In this document: piece by piece, positions 36,251-47,176 of the stretch
Layout of the letters: every line of letters starts with the position of its first letter
Numbering within the stretch: the first letter of the stretch is position 1
DNA from: Pictodentalium vernedei
Lineage: Eukaryota > Mollusca > Scaphopoda > Dentaliida > Dentaliidae
Assembly (NCBI GenBank): GCA_031216915.1
Contig: CM062288.1
Span: 184,104,596 to 184,168,595 of the forward strand
Direction: 5' to 3'
DNA length: 64,000 nucleotides
The notes under the pieces: generated by a model
Told to the model about the DNA's origin: nothing
The model's input: only the letters and a program-made list of their open reading frames with translations
The model's database searches: none
Program-made: the position numbers and the translations under genes

Positions 36251-36319
36251 GGCCACATTGCCCCTCCCACACCTCCAGGCCTTACCAAGGCCCAGAGGTG
36301 TGGGAGGGGCAGTGTAGCC
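36251..36319. repeat. GC-rich palindrome
   Basis: The arms ggccacattgcccctcccac and its inverse surround ccttaccaagg. The rest of 36041-36683 shows no feature. Confidence 0.65.
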
Positions 36320-36683
36320 ATCTCACAGAGACTACCTGGTTAGCAGCACCAAATAAAATGTACACAGCCCACTAGGCTGAATTCATTAATCGTGCAACTT
36401 CATTTTGCCACTTTTAGCTTTTGTAAGCTTGATGAGGGCTAATGGCTCACCTAGGCCATGTGAGGAGAGCAATTTTTAGCCCTCCTGTATTTTTAGGAAT
36501 GCCAGGCCTGAAGCACTATGACAAATATATTTCAAGAAGGTAAAAATATTACCGAATGGCTCTCAGCAGGGTTGGTCTGTCTGATCCATACATTGTTAAA
36601 CATGTACGACAATTAGACTAATTTAACCTTTCATCAAACGTGAAGAAAATTGAGGAAAAAATTCTTTAAAATTGTGTGCCTTA

Positions 36684-37305
36684 TATATGTTGTATTGAAT
36701 GTAGATAACTGTGGGATGTATACATTCAATGGCCGAAGTATTGAAAGTGTACATTCAATGGATGAGCCATGTAATGTATACAATCAATGGCTTGTGGTCA
36801 TTTAATGTGTACATTCAATGAAAAATCTGTGAAATGTGTACATTTCACAGCTTTAAACATGGAATGTAGAAATAATTAAAAGTTATTACAGTGGTGACTG
36901 GTATTCTGTATGTTGTTCCATTGGTCTGTAACGCTTGGGATGAATGAGGACTGATACAATTAGGTTTGGCAAAAGGGAACACGGTGGTTTTGACTTGATT
37001 GAAGACTAAATGATGAGTTCGTCTCGGAGACGAGTGGGGGACTTTATTGGAAATATGTGGAGGTGACGTGCGGTGATACATTTTGAAAAACTGAATTAAT
37101 TTATGTTTGCGGTGTCTTTCTTGAAGGGAGTCCCATCATGTTTCTGAATACAGCAAGGACTTACTGGCACTAACTGTTGCTCCCGTAATGATTCAGGGGG
37201 CTGCTGCAATCTGTATTTTTTCTAGTTTCGCAATACTGGATATGGAACAATTATCCCAGATAGTATCCGCAGATTCCACGGTTATCTACATTCAATACAA
37301 CATAT
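36684..37305. mobile_element. Element with 30-bp inverted ends and gtacattcaatg repeats
   Basis: tatatgttgtattgaatgta at the left pairs with tacattcaatacaacatata at the right, extending to ccac/gtgg. Inside, 36719-36847 contains five or six gtacattcaatg-type repeats. No transposase frame is present, and I could not define a target duplication. Confidence 0.55.
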
Positions 37306-37447
37306 ACACAGCTTATGAGTTCATTCCAATGAGGGGTTATAAGCTATGTTTTCGAGACAAATCTTCCAAAATAAATTTGAATGACAATTTGTGTGAATAG
37401 TGCTGGCCACTTATAACCATTAATTGTTACAAAAACAACTGAAGGCT

Positions 37448-37691
37448 TTAACCCTTAAGGGCCTGGAGATTTTTATACATTTTCGATATAGTCAATCTCC
37501 TGTGGCTTTACAGTTGTTTCTAGTAAAGGCTTGGCTGTCTACAGAGGCAGCCAAGACTTGCCTAGAAACAACTGGCAAGGTACTTAGAAAACAAGTTATG
37601 AGTGTACCCAAACAGTGCATTTTGGGGCACCTGTTCCTTTGCATTAAACAGTTATCAAATTCGGAATTACATGTAGGCCCTTTAGGGTTAA
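37448..37691. mobile_element. TTAA palindrome TT4
   Basis: It starts TTAAcccttaagggcctgga and ends aggccctttagggTTAA. The centre pairs cagttgtttctag with ctagaaacaactg. Related halves occur near 11300-11430 and 60715-60800. Left of it (37306-37447) lies one TT1 half. Confidence 0.7.
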
Positions 37692-37896
37692 AACCCACTG
37701 GCCCAATAACTGAAGCATTGATCATGTTTATTATGCTTGTTTATTGGATTTGGAGATGTACTTTGGGTGGAAACAACTTCATAGATGTTTCCATGGTAAT
37801 CCACTCTCTACGGACAGCATGTTCCCTCAGCAAATGCATCAATTTGAAATGTGATTGAACAATCTTTAGATTTGAATTAAAAATGAAATCACCTAC

Positions 37897-38091
37897 CTTT
37901 CAAATGCAAAACGAAGTGCCTGAATAATGACACCTACATAAACTGCATGAACTAAATGTCTCAGCTGTGCATGGTACATGCCATCATGAGTGTTTTCAAG
38001 ATCCTTCCACGAAATATTTCTTGGAAGCCAGAAGTCCTCATTCCACGTTAAGTTCCATACCATGTCAATAATAGATTCCATTATGACAGTG
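37897..38091 (-). CDS. CERS: Ceramide synthase, first coding exon
   Basis: On the minus strand this exon starts after an acceptor (tattgttttaccag, exon base 38091), so an upstream 5'UTR exon is likely. The start ATG is at 38081-38079 in the context cataATGG. It ends at donor AAG/gtaggt (37896). It encodes 61 codons plus two bases: NLTWNEDFWLPRNISWKDLE near the N-terminus, then a hydrophobic helix around residues 43-60 (LVHAVYVGVIIQALRFAF). FWLP.N.(S/T)W.DL is the N-terminal signature of animal ceramide synthases, and the NIS sequon (Asn22) corresponds to their lumenal N-glycosylation site. The enzyme N-acylates sphingoid bases in the endoplasmic reticulum. Which paralogue this is cannot be told from this part. 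Confidence 0.93.
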
Positions 38092-38163
38092 CTGGTAAAA
38101 CAATACACCGAATGCATCAATCACAAATGGTTATACAGTGCAGTACCTAGCATGGATTACATG

Positions 38164-38415
38164 CAAGCTTGGAAATAAGCAGACGGTCATCTGCAGAATT
38201 AGGTCCCCAGAGGATGAACTTGGTGATGCTACCCTGCACAGCAGGGTAGCATCACTGAATTTACCCTCTATGAACCTCAATCTGAATTAAGGTTTCAAAT
38301 CTAAACAGAAAGAGATACCGAGAGGATAAACTGACCGAATGTATGGGATAACATCAGCAAGTTCACTCCTGGGAATCTCATTCTGCAAATGAAAGATTGC
38401 TTATTTCCCAGCTTG
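38164..38415. mobile_element. 252-bp hAT-like MITE just upstream of ceramide synthase exon 1
   Basis: The ends caagcttggaaataagcag and gcttatttcccagcttg are inverted. The exact 8-bp duplication attacatg lies at 38156-38163 and 38416-38423. The central hairpin is gctaccctgcacagcagggtagc. Confidence 0.88.
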
Positions 38416-38546
38416 ATTACATGTATCACCAAACACCTGTGGAGTGGAAGACAATAACTATAAACTCATCACCTTACAAAATGACTGCATTTGGCCAGCA
38501 TTATTCACAAAAAATCCCCATTCTGATTTTCGTTTTTATCCCTTCA

Positions 38547-38637
38547 ATTTTTGTTACCAAAATAGAGGTTATGATCCATCATTGAAACAAGCACATGGAG
38601 CTTGTTCCAAAGATGGATCATAACATATCCTTTTGAG
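38547..38637. repeat. TT1-like palindromic centre
   Basis: aggttatgatccatcattga and its inverse surround gcacatggagc. No TTAA ends are visible. Confidence 0.5.
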
Positions 38638-39228
38638 GAGTGGGAGTAAAATCTGAAAATTTTTAGTGATTCAAGAATATCTTTTGCAAGTATATTCTGC
38701 CATTTTTGATACATAGAAGGTTGTGTGTGAACAAGGATAAAAGATGCAATCAATGTTCCAGTCAATGGACCCCCATGGTCATAATGGCGGTCCACAGCCA
38801 TGTAACATTGTATGAGTCCCCTCTGCAAATAGTTTTGTTCTGTATTTCTGAGCAAGAGATGCCTTCACCATTTACTGAATCAGAGCAGTGGGATAAAATG
38901 CAGTGTTTGCAAATGTTCAAAAATTTGTCTAGATAAAGAATTTTATTATAAAGTAAACGATATATTATCGAAGAAAATGCTGAAAGATAGAAAATGTATC
39001 TCCCACTGAGAAGATACAGAAATTTTCACTTTCACGGTATCAATCAAAATGATGGCTTTCAAAGCATCAATTCAAGGTGAATATGAGTCAAATTATCACT
39101 GGAAATTATCAACTTGTTCTAAAAGCGTATAATGAAAAGAAAATCGACTGTTTTTGAATGAGTGGATACTGATCATTTCCAGCAATAATTCAACACATAT
39201 TTACCTTGAATTGGTGCATGAAACCCGC

Positions 39229-39343
39229 TAGTCCAAACATGGCCTGAAAGTCTGTAATAGAAGTTTTTGGTTTGGTACATCTTTTCAAAGGACTTACCAA
39301 ACCCAAAACTTAAATTACAAACTTTCAGGCCATGTTTGGACTA
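39229..39343. repeat. Palindrome tagtccaaacatggcctgaa
   Basis: Two arms of about 48 bp surround a short centre near 39290. A second palindrome (gaccgagacaaattgtta, about 39551-39620) lies to the right within a repeat that resembles 46535-47150. Confidence 0.65.
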
Positions 39344-39823
39344 GAAACCCAACAGCTGAATCCGATTGCAACACGCTATCTGTTCGGAGAATCAATCAAA
39401 TCACTTCTGCATATCAATGATTCAATACACTGTTTACTTTCATGCATCAATTCAAGGTTGAAACGAGTGGAATTATCAGATTGTTATAAAATGTGTATAA
39501 TACAAAGAAAATCTAGTGTTTTTGAGCGGCTGCAGAGAATTATCTTACTTGTGACCGAGACAAATTGTTATTTTCGTTCACGCAAGCGGTCGCAAAAAAT
39601 AAACATTTGTCTCGGTCACTCATGAGATAATTTTTGGTATCCACTCAAAAACACTAGATATTCTGTATTTATTTACATGTAGTCAGAACTTACATGTATC
39701 AGCACCTGACAGCATCAATGCAAATGACTGTGATGAAATCTAAAACAAAACTGGAATAATGCTGTAGAATCACAACTCTTTCAATTTTGAATCAATTTGA
39801 GAACAGCTTTTGTGCAAATCTTT

Positions 39824-40045
39824 TTTTTTATTTATTGGTATTTTAGGTCATTTTCAGCAACTATGGCTATGTCATGACCTCAACACAAGTATAAAGTGAA
39901 GTTTAGCCAATCGTTTATATCTGTGCTTCCCACTTTAGAGGACTTCAACCACAGGTGTTGGGTTACCAGGACCTAATTTTCCAGTAAAGTAGAAGTTGTT
40001 TACCACAGTAAACAAGCACTTCACCACTTCCTGGTGTTTAGGATG
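39824..40045 (-). mobile_element. S2 repeat, uninterrupted copy
   Basis: It runs tttatttattggtattttag to cagtaaacaagcacttcacc. It is the reference for split copies. The head is not obviously tRNA- or 5S-like. A short MITE-like unit (caagcctggaaataag...cagacttg) follows at 40232-40317. Confidence 0.6.
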
Positions 40046-40434
40046 TAATCCATTCTCAAAGTACTGTACAAATATATGTAATAGCGGATTCAATGCTGAA
40101 TGAATTTACAACAATTGGAGATCTCAACATATTCTTTCACTGCTCACAACACCTTAAGTGTAGTAACATGTATTTCATTTTGATATGTATTATATTTATA
40201 TAGAACATTTTTGCAGCCTATAGATGAGAATCAAGCCTGGAAATAAGAAATCTGTCACTTGCAGAATAAGGTCTGACATTTTGTCTGGAAGCACAATGAA
40301 AATTATTTTCAGACTTGCCTGTGGGGAGAAAAGCGGAAAGATAATATTTGATGCTTAGCATCCTCTTGGTATTTCAAGATTACTTTTTCTGATAGCTGCC
40401 ATTTTGTTCTATCAATTTATTTACTGTCATTTTA

Positions 40435-40693
40435 CTTTACAGGTGCCGTGGCATGGTCATAATCCACATGTGGGCAGTGATGTCCATGCATGCGTTTACA
40501 TGTACCAGGTAATGAAAATCATCATCAGCAAAATTTTATTTAATGAAGCACCAGGTTGTACCCAGTGCTTCATTAATTACAATTTTGATGATTATTCCTA
40601 TAATTAGTGTTTGGAATCTAATACATGTATTATTGCGTCCATGGAAATATTGCCCACCCATGGAAAAGTGACCAGTCAACAGAGGCTGTACTG
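40435..40693. mobile_element. 259-bp palindromic derivative of the 53.4-60.6 kb element
   Basis: The left arm (gtgccgtggcatggtca, gggcagtgatgtccatgcat, gcgtttac) matches the right terminal repeat at 60559-60470 read inward. The right arm (gattattcctataattagtg, ttggaatct) matches the left terminal repeat at 53480-53520. TA flanks both ends (40433-40434 and 40694-40695). It has no coding content. Confidence 0.65.
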
Positions 40694-40837
40694 TACATTA
40701 GTTATGGTCATTTTCAGGATTTTCAGGCCTTGTATTTCAATGGGAGTACATTTATATTCAGCCTGCCGCACCTTTCAGGCTGTAACAATAGCCTGAAACA
40801 TAACTGTGATAGGAGATGATTACATGTAGGTACTAAT

Positions 40838-41397
40838 GCCCCACAAAGTAGATCTTCTGTTTCTCAGGCCATTTCTTGTAAAATTGCATAGGGGCAGCCA
40901 TTTTTTTTTATTTTATTTTTTATTTTTGTAATTATTTCTTTGCCATCAAAAATTCATGTACTTGGTTTGTTTTGTGTTTTAGGCCTCATAATCTACAGAA
41001 TAACATGGTTTGAGGTATATGGTGTCCCTAGAGTGCAAGAAGGCATTGCAATGCTAAAGCACTGCAAAGCCTTGTTGCACTCAGGGGACAAATTTATCAA
41101 TTTTATTGGGTAAAATATCAGACATAAGCCATTTAAAAGTTCATATGCTTGGTTTATTTTATGTTTTAGGCCTCATAATATACAGAATAGCTTGGGAGGT
41201 GGTGTATTTCATTGCAAAGCCTTGTTGCACTCAAGGGACAAACTTATCAATTTATTAACTTGGGTAAAACATCAGACATAAATCATTTAATTTTTACTTT
41301 TTTAAGTTCGCATTGGTTATAAAAAGAGAACATGCGGCAGCCAAATGGACCATGTGGGAGGGCCTGAGAAAAAGATTTTTAACTTTTTTTAGTCCTA
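40838..41397. mobile_element. Palindromic element PE, copy 3, with an internal duplication
   Basis: It starts ccccacaaagtagatcttct and ends ggcctgagaaaaagattttt. About 130 bp around gttttaggcctcataat is duplicated (40977 and 41163). Confidence 0.7.
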
Positions 41398-41534
41398 ACC
41401 TCAACCCTTTACCTAACATGAATAACAGATGACACATGCCAAAAAAAATGTGTGAACAATTAAAAATTTTCATTTTTTGCCAAAAAGAAACAGCTCGTGA
41501 TCTTGCACTGGAATGGAATGAAGATATAAAGAAC

Positions 41535-44279
41535 TTAACCCTTTACTCAACGAATCGTTCGCATTCGCCTACATAATATGCAAATTCAGCAGCTGAAAAA
41601 ATATTATTTTTCAAAAAATTTCATCATACCCAAATCATGTGACCCCTCTTTGGAACGAGCTCATCGAGCTCGTTCTAAAGAGGGGTCACATGATATGGTT
41701 TTGTTGAAATTCTTTGAAAGAATTTAAATGAAAGTGTCAATGACACTGTAGCTCAACTTGTCAAGACATGTACATGTATAGTATGTGACACAGCAATGAC
41801 AAACATCTAGGTAATGACCTGATAACAAATGTACATCTAAAGTACTGTAACGGTCTGTACATAAATACTGGCCGTAGCCTGTAACAAATGTATAGGTAAA
41901 GTATTGTAAAGGTGGGTGACAGTCTGATGCTAAATAGAAAAGAAATCTTTGAGTCCCAGAGTGGGTCTGACTGAACCCCAAAATATTTGTTCTCATAGCA
42001 CAGTGATAACAAAGGCACCCCAAAACACTTTCATTCCTGTCCCAAGGTGAAAACAAAGGTACCCAAGAAGTTTTGTGAAGATCGGTTCATAAATACGAGC
42101 TGTATATTAGTTGTGATAAAAAACTGATTGGACCTAATTTCGGTACAAAATGTCCACTGGCAGCCATCTTGAATTTTGGACCGTACTCAGAAACACTCGT
42201 TCTCGTCCCAAGGTGATAACAAAGGTACCCAAGAAGTTTCGTGAAGATCGGTAGATAAATACAGCCTCTAGCCCGAGCCGTATTGACATGTGCACTTACA
42301 GTGTATAAGTAGCACTAAATAAATCAAAATTCATCTAATTTGCATAATTTCTGCTCGAGAAAAAAACCCGTACTATGCGATGTATTCCATTTTACTAAAC
42401 ATTCATACAAAAATTTATTCAAATCAGAACTTTCATACAGAAGTTCTGTACAAAAGACTGATTGCACTAATTTTGGTACACAATGGTTTTGCTGGTGGCC
42501 ATCTTGAATTTTGGACCACACCCAAAACCACTCGTTCTCATCCCACGGTGATAACAAAGGTACCCAAGACGTTTCGTAAAGATCGGTTCATAAATACGGC
42601 CTCTAGCTCGAGCCGTATAGAAGTTGTGTACAAAAAACTGATTAGACCTAATTTCGGTATGAAATGGCCACTGGCAGCCATCTTGAATTTTGGACTGCAC
42701 TCAGAAACACTCATTCTCATCCCAAGGTGATAACAGAGGTACCCAAGAAGTTTCGTGAAGATCGGTTGATAAATACAGCCTCTAGCCCGAGCCGTATTGA
42801 CATGTGCACTTACTGTGTGTAAGTAGCACTGAAAAAATCAAAGTTCATCTAATTTGCATAATTTCTGCACGAGAAAAAAACCTGTATTATATGTGATGTA
42901 TCCCATGGTACTAAACATTCACACAAAAAATTATTCAAGTCAACACTTTCATATGGAAGTTCTGTGCAAAAATCTGATTGCACCTAATTTTGTACAAAAT
43001 GGCTGCCATTGGCCATCTTGAATTTCGGACCGCACCCAAAAACACTCGTTCTCGTCCCACGGTGATACCAAAGGTGCCCAAGAAGTTTTGTAAAGATCAG
43101 TTTATAAATACGGCCTCTAGCCCGAGCCGTATTGGCATTTGCACTTACAGTGCTGAAAGTAAAACTAAATACATCAAAGTTAGTCTAATTTGCATAATTT
43201 ACGTACGAGAAAAAAAACCTGTATTATATGTGATGTAACCCATGGTACTAAACATTCATACAAAAAATTATTCAAATCAGTGCTTTGATATGGAAGTTCT
43301 GTACAAAAAACAGATTTCTGAATCGTCGGTACAAAATGTCGGCTGGCGGCCAACTTGAATTTCGGATCGGACCCCAAAACACTCGTTCTCGTCCCACAGT
43401 CATAACAAAGGTACCCAAGAAGTTTCGTAAAGATCGGTTCATAAATACGGCCTTGTAGCCCAAGCCGTATTGAATTGTTGACGGACAGATGGACGACGGA
43501 CAACTGGCCATGGCCAAAGTTGAGCTAAAAATCAAAGTTCATCTAATTTGCATAATTTCTGCACGAGAAAAAAACCAGTATTATATGTGATGTATCCCAT
43601 GGTACTAAACATTCATACAAAAAATTATTCAAATCAGAGCTTTCATGTGGAAGTTCTGCGCAAAAATCTGATTGCCCCTAATTTTGAACAAAATGGCTGC
43701 CAGTGGCCATCTTGAATTTCAAAACGGACCCAAAAACACTAGTTCTCACCCCACGGTGATAACAAAGGTACCCAAGAAGTTTCGTAAATATCGGTTCATA
43801 AATGCGGCCTCTAGCCCGAGCCGTATTGGCCTTTGCACTTACAGTGCTGAAAGTAACACTAAATAAATCAAAGTTAGTCTAATTTGCATAATTTAAGCAC
43901 GAGAAAAAAACCTGTATGATATGGTACTAAAATTCATACAAAAATTGTTCAAATCAGAGCTTTCATATGGAAGTTCTGTACAAAAAAACAGATTTCTGCA
44001 TAGTCGGCACAAAATGGCGGCTGGCAGCCATCTTGAATTTCGAACCGCACCCAAAAACACTCTTTCTCGTCCCACAGTCATAACAAAGGTACCCAAGAAG
44101 TTTCGTAAAGATCGGTTCATAAATACGGTCTCCAGCCCGAGCCGTATCCAATTGTTGACGTATGGACAGACAGACGACGGGACATGACAAAAGCTCAAAT
44201 TTGGCTTCGCCAAAGTTGAGCTAAAAATAATATTTAAGATAATAAATTTTTAAATCGTTTGCATTGGGTAAAGGATTAA
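41535..44279. mobile_element. TTAA palindrome TT1, split by pearl-like element PL-A
   Basis: The left piece 41535-41727 starts TTAAccctttactcaacg with the catgtgacccctc centre. The right piece 44229-44279 reads aatatttaagataataaat to gggtaaaggaTTAA, which continues the layout of 47177-47426. A TT1 half also lies at 41404-41520. Confidence 0.78.
41728..44228 (+). mobile_element. Pearl-like element PL-A, copy 3, longest
   Basis: The ends are as in copies 1 and 2. The core has many units (rcggttcataaatacrgcct and gtattatatgtgatgta recur). An internal 3' end with microsatellite (gacggacagatggacgac, then ccaaagttgagctaaaaatc) at 43478-43533 is followed by further units and a second 3' end (gacagacagacgacggg, 44166). 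It is a fused or internally duplicated element. Confidence 0.78.
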
Positions 44280-44560
44280 ACCTTTACTCAATGCACATGA
44301 TAGCTGTATTCAAAAAAAATTTCAACAAAACCATTTATATTCAGGGCTCGATTTAACTGGATTAGCATAGCACTTTGCTCTCCAATTTCTGAATTTTGCT
44401 ATTCAAGATTTATTAGTTTCAAGTGCTTTTGGATCAACTGCTAATCAATTTTCCAGGGTGAATAGTAAATTGCTATTCAAAATTTTCAGATTAAATCAAG
44501 CCCTGTTTATATTGATCTTGTGACCCCTCAGTGGAATGAGCTAAGTTAAGCGCACTTTTG
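44276..44560. mobile_element. Decayed TT1 copy carrying a small hAT-like MITE
   Basis: It starts TTAAacctttactcaatgc, has the word aacaaaaccatttatatt, and resumes after the MITE with gatcttgtgacccctcagtg. Confidence 0.6.
44342..44505. mobile_element. 164-bp hAT-like MITE
   Basis: The ends cagggctcgatttaa and ttaaatcaagccctg are inverted. The exact 8-bp duplication tttatatt lies at 44334-44341 and 44506-44513. Confidence 0.9.
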
Positions 44561-44989
44561 TCTCTGTCAAACTGCATATTAGCGTAACTCAATTCAGCAT
44601 TCCAACTCTGTACAATTCTGTACTAGTAAAGAGAGATCATCATTTCTAACCTCAACTGGGATACATGTTATGACATGAATAGATATTAAAATTTGACTGC
44701 ATATGCAGAATGGTGAGAGTGGATTACTACATGTACTTAATCGCAGTGCCATATATTATCCATTCGAAAAGTATTTATAATTTTTCATAAAAGCACAAGA
44801 AACAGCCGGGGTGCAACCCGATGGCTCATCTGATGAAAGTTTGCAAGTGCTTCTTGTGTTTTGTCCTCAGCTATTATAAATAATTACTAAAAGAAAAATC
44901 TGTACTACAGGGATTTAATTGTAATCCACCCTCCACATACTGTAGTCTCAATATTTTCTTTCTGTTTGATGGGTTTAGTTGGTGTCTTC

Positions 44990-45738
44990 CCATTTCATCA
45001 ATTCCCATTTCATCAACTGCCTCTAAAATTATATTTTCCCATTTCATCAATTCCCACTTCATCAACAGATTTTTTTTCAGGTGTGTTTTATAATTACATG
45101 TTATACATTTTAAAAATACAATTAGCCAGTTGATGAAAAATCAATATTTTGAGGGTTTATTGTATAACCACTTTCCAGACATTTCTCAGACGAACACACT
45201 TTAAATATTTTATTCCGAGCAACTGGATTACTACACATAATAAGTGGGGAAAAGTAACATATAACATTTAAATATCTATCAGAATGTAACATTTAAAGCA
45301 CAATACTCTAGTAACATACTCACTATTACTTCAGAATGCCTGTTGGCTTTCTAAATTAATTTGTCGCTTTTGAGTAACAAATTAGTTTAGAATGCCTAGT
45401 GGCATTCTAAACTAATTTGTTACTCAAAAGAGACAAATTACTTGAGAATAGGCATTCCAAACTAATTTGTTTCTAAATTAATTTGTTTCTTGTAAGTAAC
45501 AAATTAGTTTAGAATGCCTAGTGGCATTCTAAACTAATTTGTTACTCAAAAGAGACAAATTACTTGAGAAGTACAACAGGTTTAATTTCTGTTTAATTTA
45601 ATATTTTTTATAATTGGTAAAAAAAATGTATTTACATAAGATTAAAACATATTTTCATTCTGTTGATGAAGTGGGAATTGATGAAATGGGAAAATATAAT
45701 TTTAGAGGCAGTTGATGAAATGGGAATTGATGAAATGG
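44990..45738. mobile_element. 749-bp element with perfect 79-bp inverted ends
   Basis: The left arm 44990-45068 and right arm 45660-45738 are exact reverse complements. Each arm contains repeated atttcatcaattccca words. The interior (45320-45570) holds two direct copies of the palindrome aattagtttagaatgcctag...gcattctaaactaatt. Near-identical gtttagttggtg (44973-44984) and gtttagtttgtg (45750-45761) outside could be a target duplication. Confidence 0.8.
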
Positions 45739-46019
45739 CAATAAACCGTTTAGTTTGTGATTTCATTACCCACCTCACTAATAGCACATTATATTTTGCA
45801 TTGCTCTTGTGTATTTCAGACTATTTCATTATTCTACAATAAGGAGTACATTACCAATACCTAACCAGCATTTTCTGCACAAAGTGTTACAGGACTTCTA
45901 GTTTCAACTGTAGGTAAAGATTTAATCAATTCAGCTGCAGGCTTTGATCTCACTCAACTCAAAGACAAATGAAAGATTGTCAATAAATTCCATGGAACTA
46001 CTAATAAATATATTTATTA

Positions 46020-46452
46020 CAGTGGAGCCCACTTAATTGGATATCTCTTAATTGTATATCCCTCTTAATTGAATATAATTTTCAAACACAAAACCATTTA
46101 CCATACCTTCAGAACAAATTTGATCTGTTAATTGCATATGGGTTGTAGAGTAAACTCCTGTTGTTAATTGTGTATAAATTTTTGTAATATGTCGAAAAAA
46201 TTACTGTGACACGCACCAAATTCCCTTTATTTATCAACCTTTTTGGCCTCACTACATCCAATACAGGCATTTATTCTATTATATCTTGTTTGACAGAGCT
46301 CTATGAGCTCTGTCAGACAAGATATAATAGAATAAATGCTCAGTTTACCTCCAGAACACAGAAAACTGACCAAATCCCTGTTAATTGTATACTCCTGTTA
46401 TTTGAATAATTTTCACTGGCAAAATGGATATTCAATTAAGAGGATTCTACTG
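46020..46452. mobile_element. TA-flanked element with cagtggagccc ends
   Basis: cagtggagcccacttaattg at the left pairs with caattaagaggattctactg at the right, and TA lies outside both ends. Repeated aattggatatctcttaattg words occur near the left end. The layout suggests a Tc1/mariner/pogo-type non-autonomous element. A palindrome (ttgtttgacagagctctatg, 46274-46335) is nested inside. Confidence 0.7.
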
Positions 46453-46534
46453 TATATGCTAGCCTGTGAATTATCACAAATTATCTAAGAGATATTTCTT
46501 GATATCCATCGACTTGATAGATATCAAGAAATAT

Positions 46535-47150
46535 TCCTCAGTAGCTTCCTAAATGATGTCACGCTTTGACGCATGATGTCATCTTGAAGAAACGATCAGC
46601 TAATCTTTGTTATTGTTTTGAAACGTATACGTTTGATGTCGAATTGGGCTGAATATTGTGCAATAAAATGTCTCGTAGCATATAATAAAAAGAAAATATA
46701 CTCTATTTTAGTCAGTATCAGGAATTATCTCATGAATGTGGACCTGGAAGTTTTATTTTTTACGAGCGCTTGCGCAAGTGAAAAATAATATTTTTAGGTC
46801 TACACGATGAATTTTTTCAGCTTACTAAATGACGTTATGCTTTGGTGCATGATGTCACCTTGAATGAATGATAAGCTGATATTTGCTATTGTTTTGAAAT
46901 ATATGTTTATGCAGTGAAATTGGGCTGAATATTGCACAGTAAAATGTCATGTAGCATATAATAAAAAGAAAATCTACATTATTTTAGTGAATTTCGGTAA
47001 TTATCTCATTCGTGTGGACATGAAAGTATTATTTTTCACTCGTGCAAGCGCTCGTGAAAAATAAAACTTTCAGGTCCACACTGATGAGATAATTGCAAGC
47101 GCTCATGAAAAATAAAACTTTCAGGTCCACACTCATGAGATAATTCTCAA
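46535..47150 (+). repeat. Direct duplication of a hairpin-bearing unit
   Basis: Two units of about 290-300 bp share tgatgtcac, attgggctgaatattg, gtagcatataataaaaagaa and attatctcat. Each ends in a hairpin with arms ggacctgaaagttttatttt and tgcaagcgctcgtgaaaaat. The last arm is repeated once more (47096-47148). Confidence 0.7.
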
Positions 47151-47176
47151 TATTGACGTAATCAGATAAAGCAGTA

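Noticed and set aside
37424..37858. 144-codon plus-strand frame
   Set aside because: Half of it is the TT4 palindrome. No domain or splice pattern is recognised.
40443..40508. Candidate plus-strand micro-exon (acttacag-like acceptor, CAG/gtaatg donor, 22 codons starting VPWHGHNPH)
   Set aside because: The same sequence, diverged, forms the outer right terminal repeat of the 7.1-kb element at 60.5 kb, and its other arm is present nearby. It is transposon end sequence.
41724..44213. Multiple minus-strand frames with recurring RIYEPIFTKLLGYLCYH words
   Set aside because: They are translations of the PL-A tandem core and recur at 4212-5087 and 25364-26592. The frame is broken in every unit and differs between copies.
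46020..46452. Assigning the element firmly to pogo
   Set aside because: TA flanks and ends are compatible with several Tc1/mariner-related groups, and no transposase is present.
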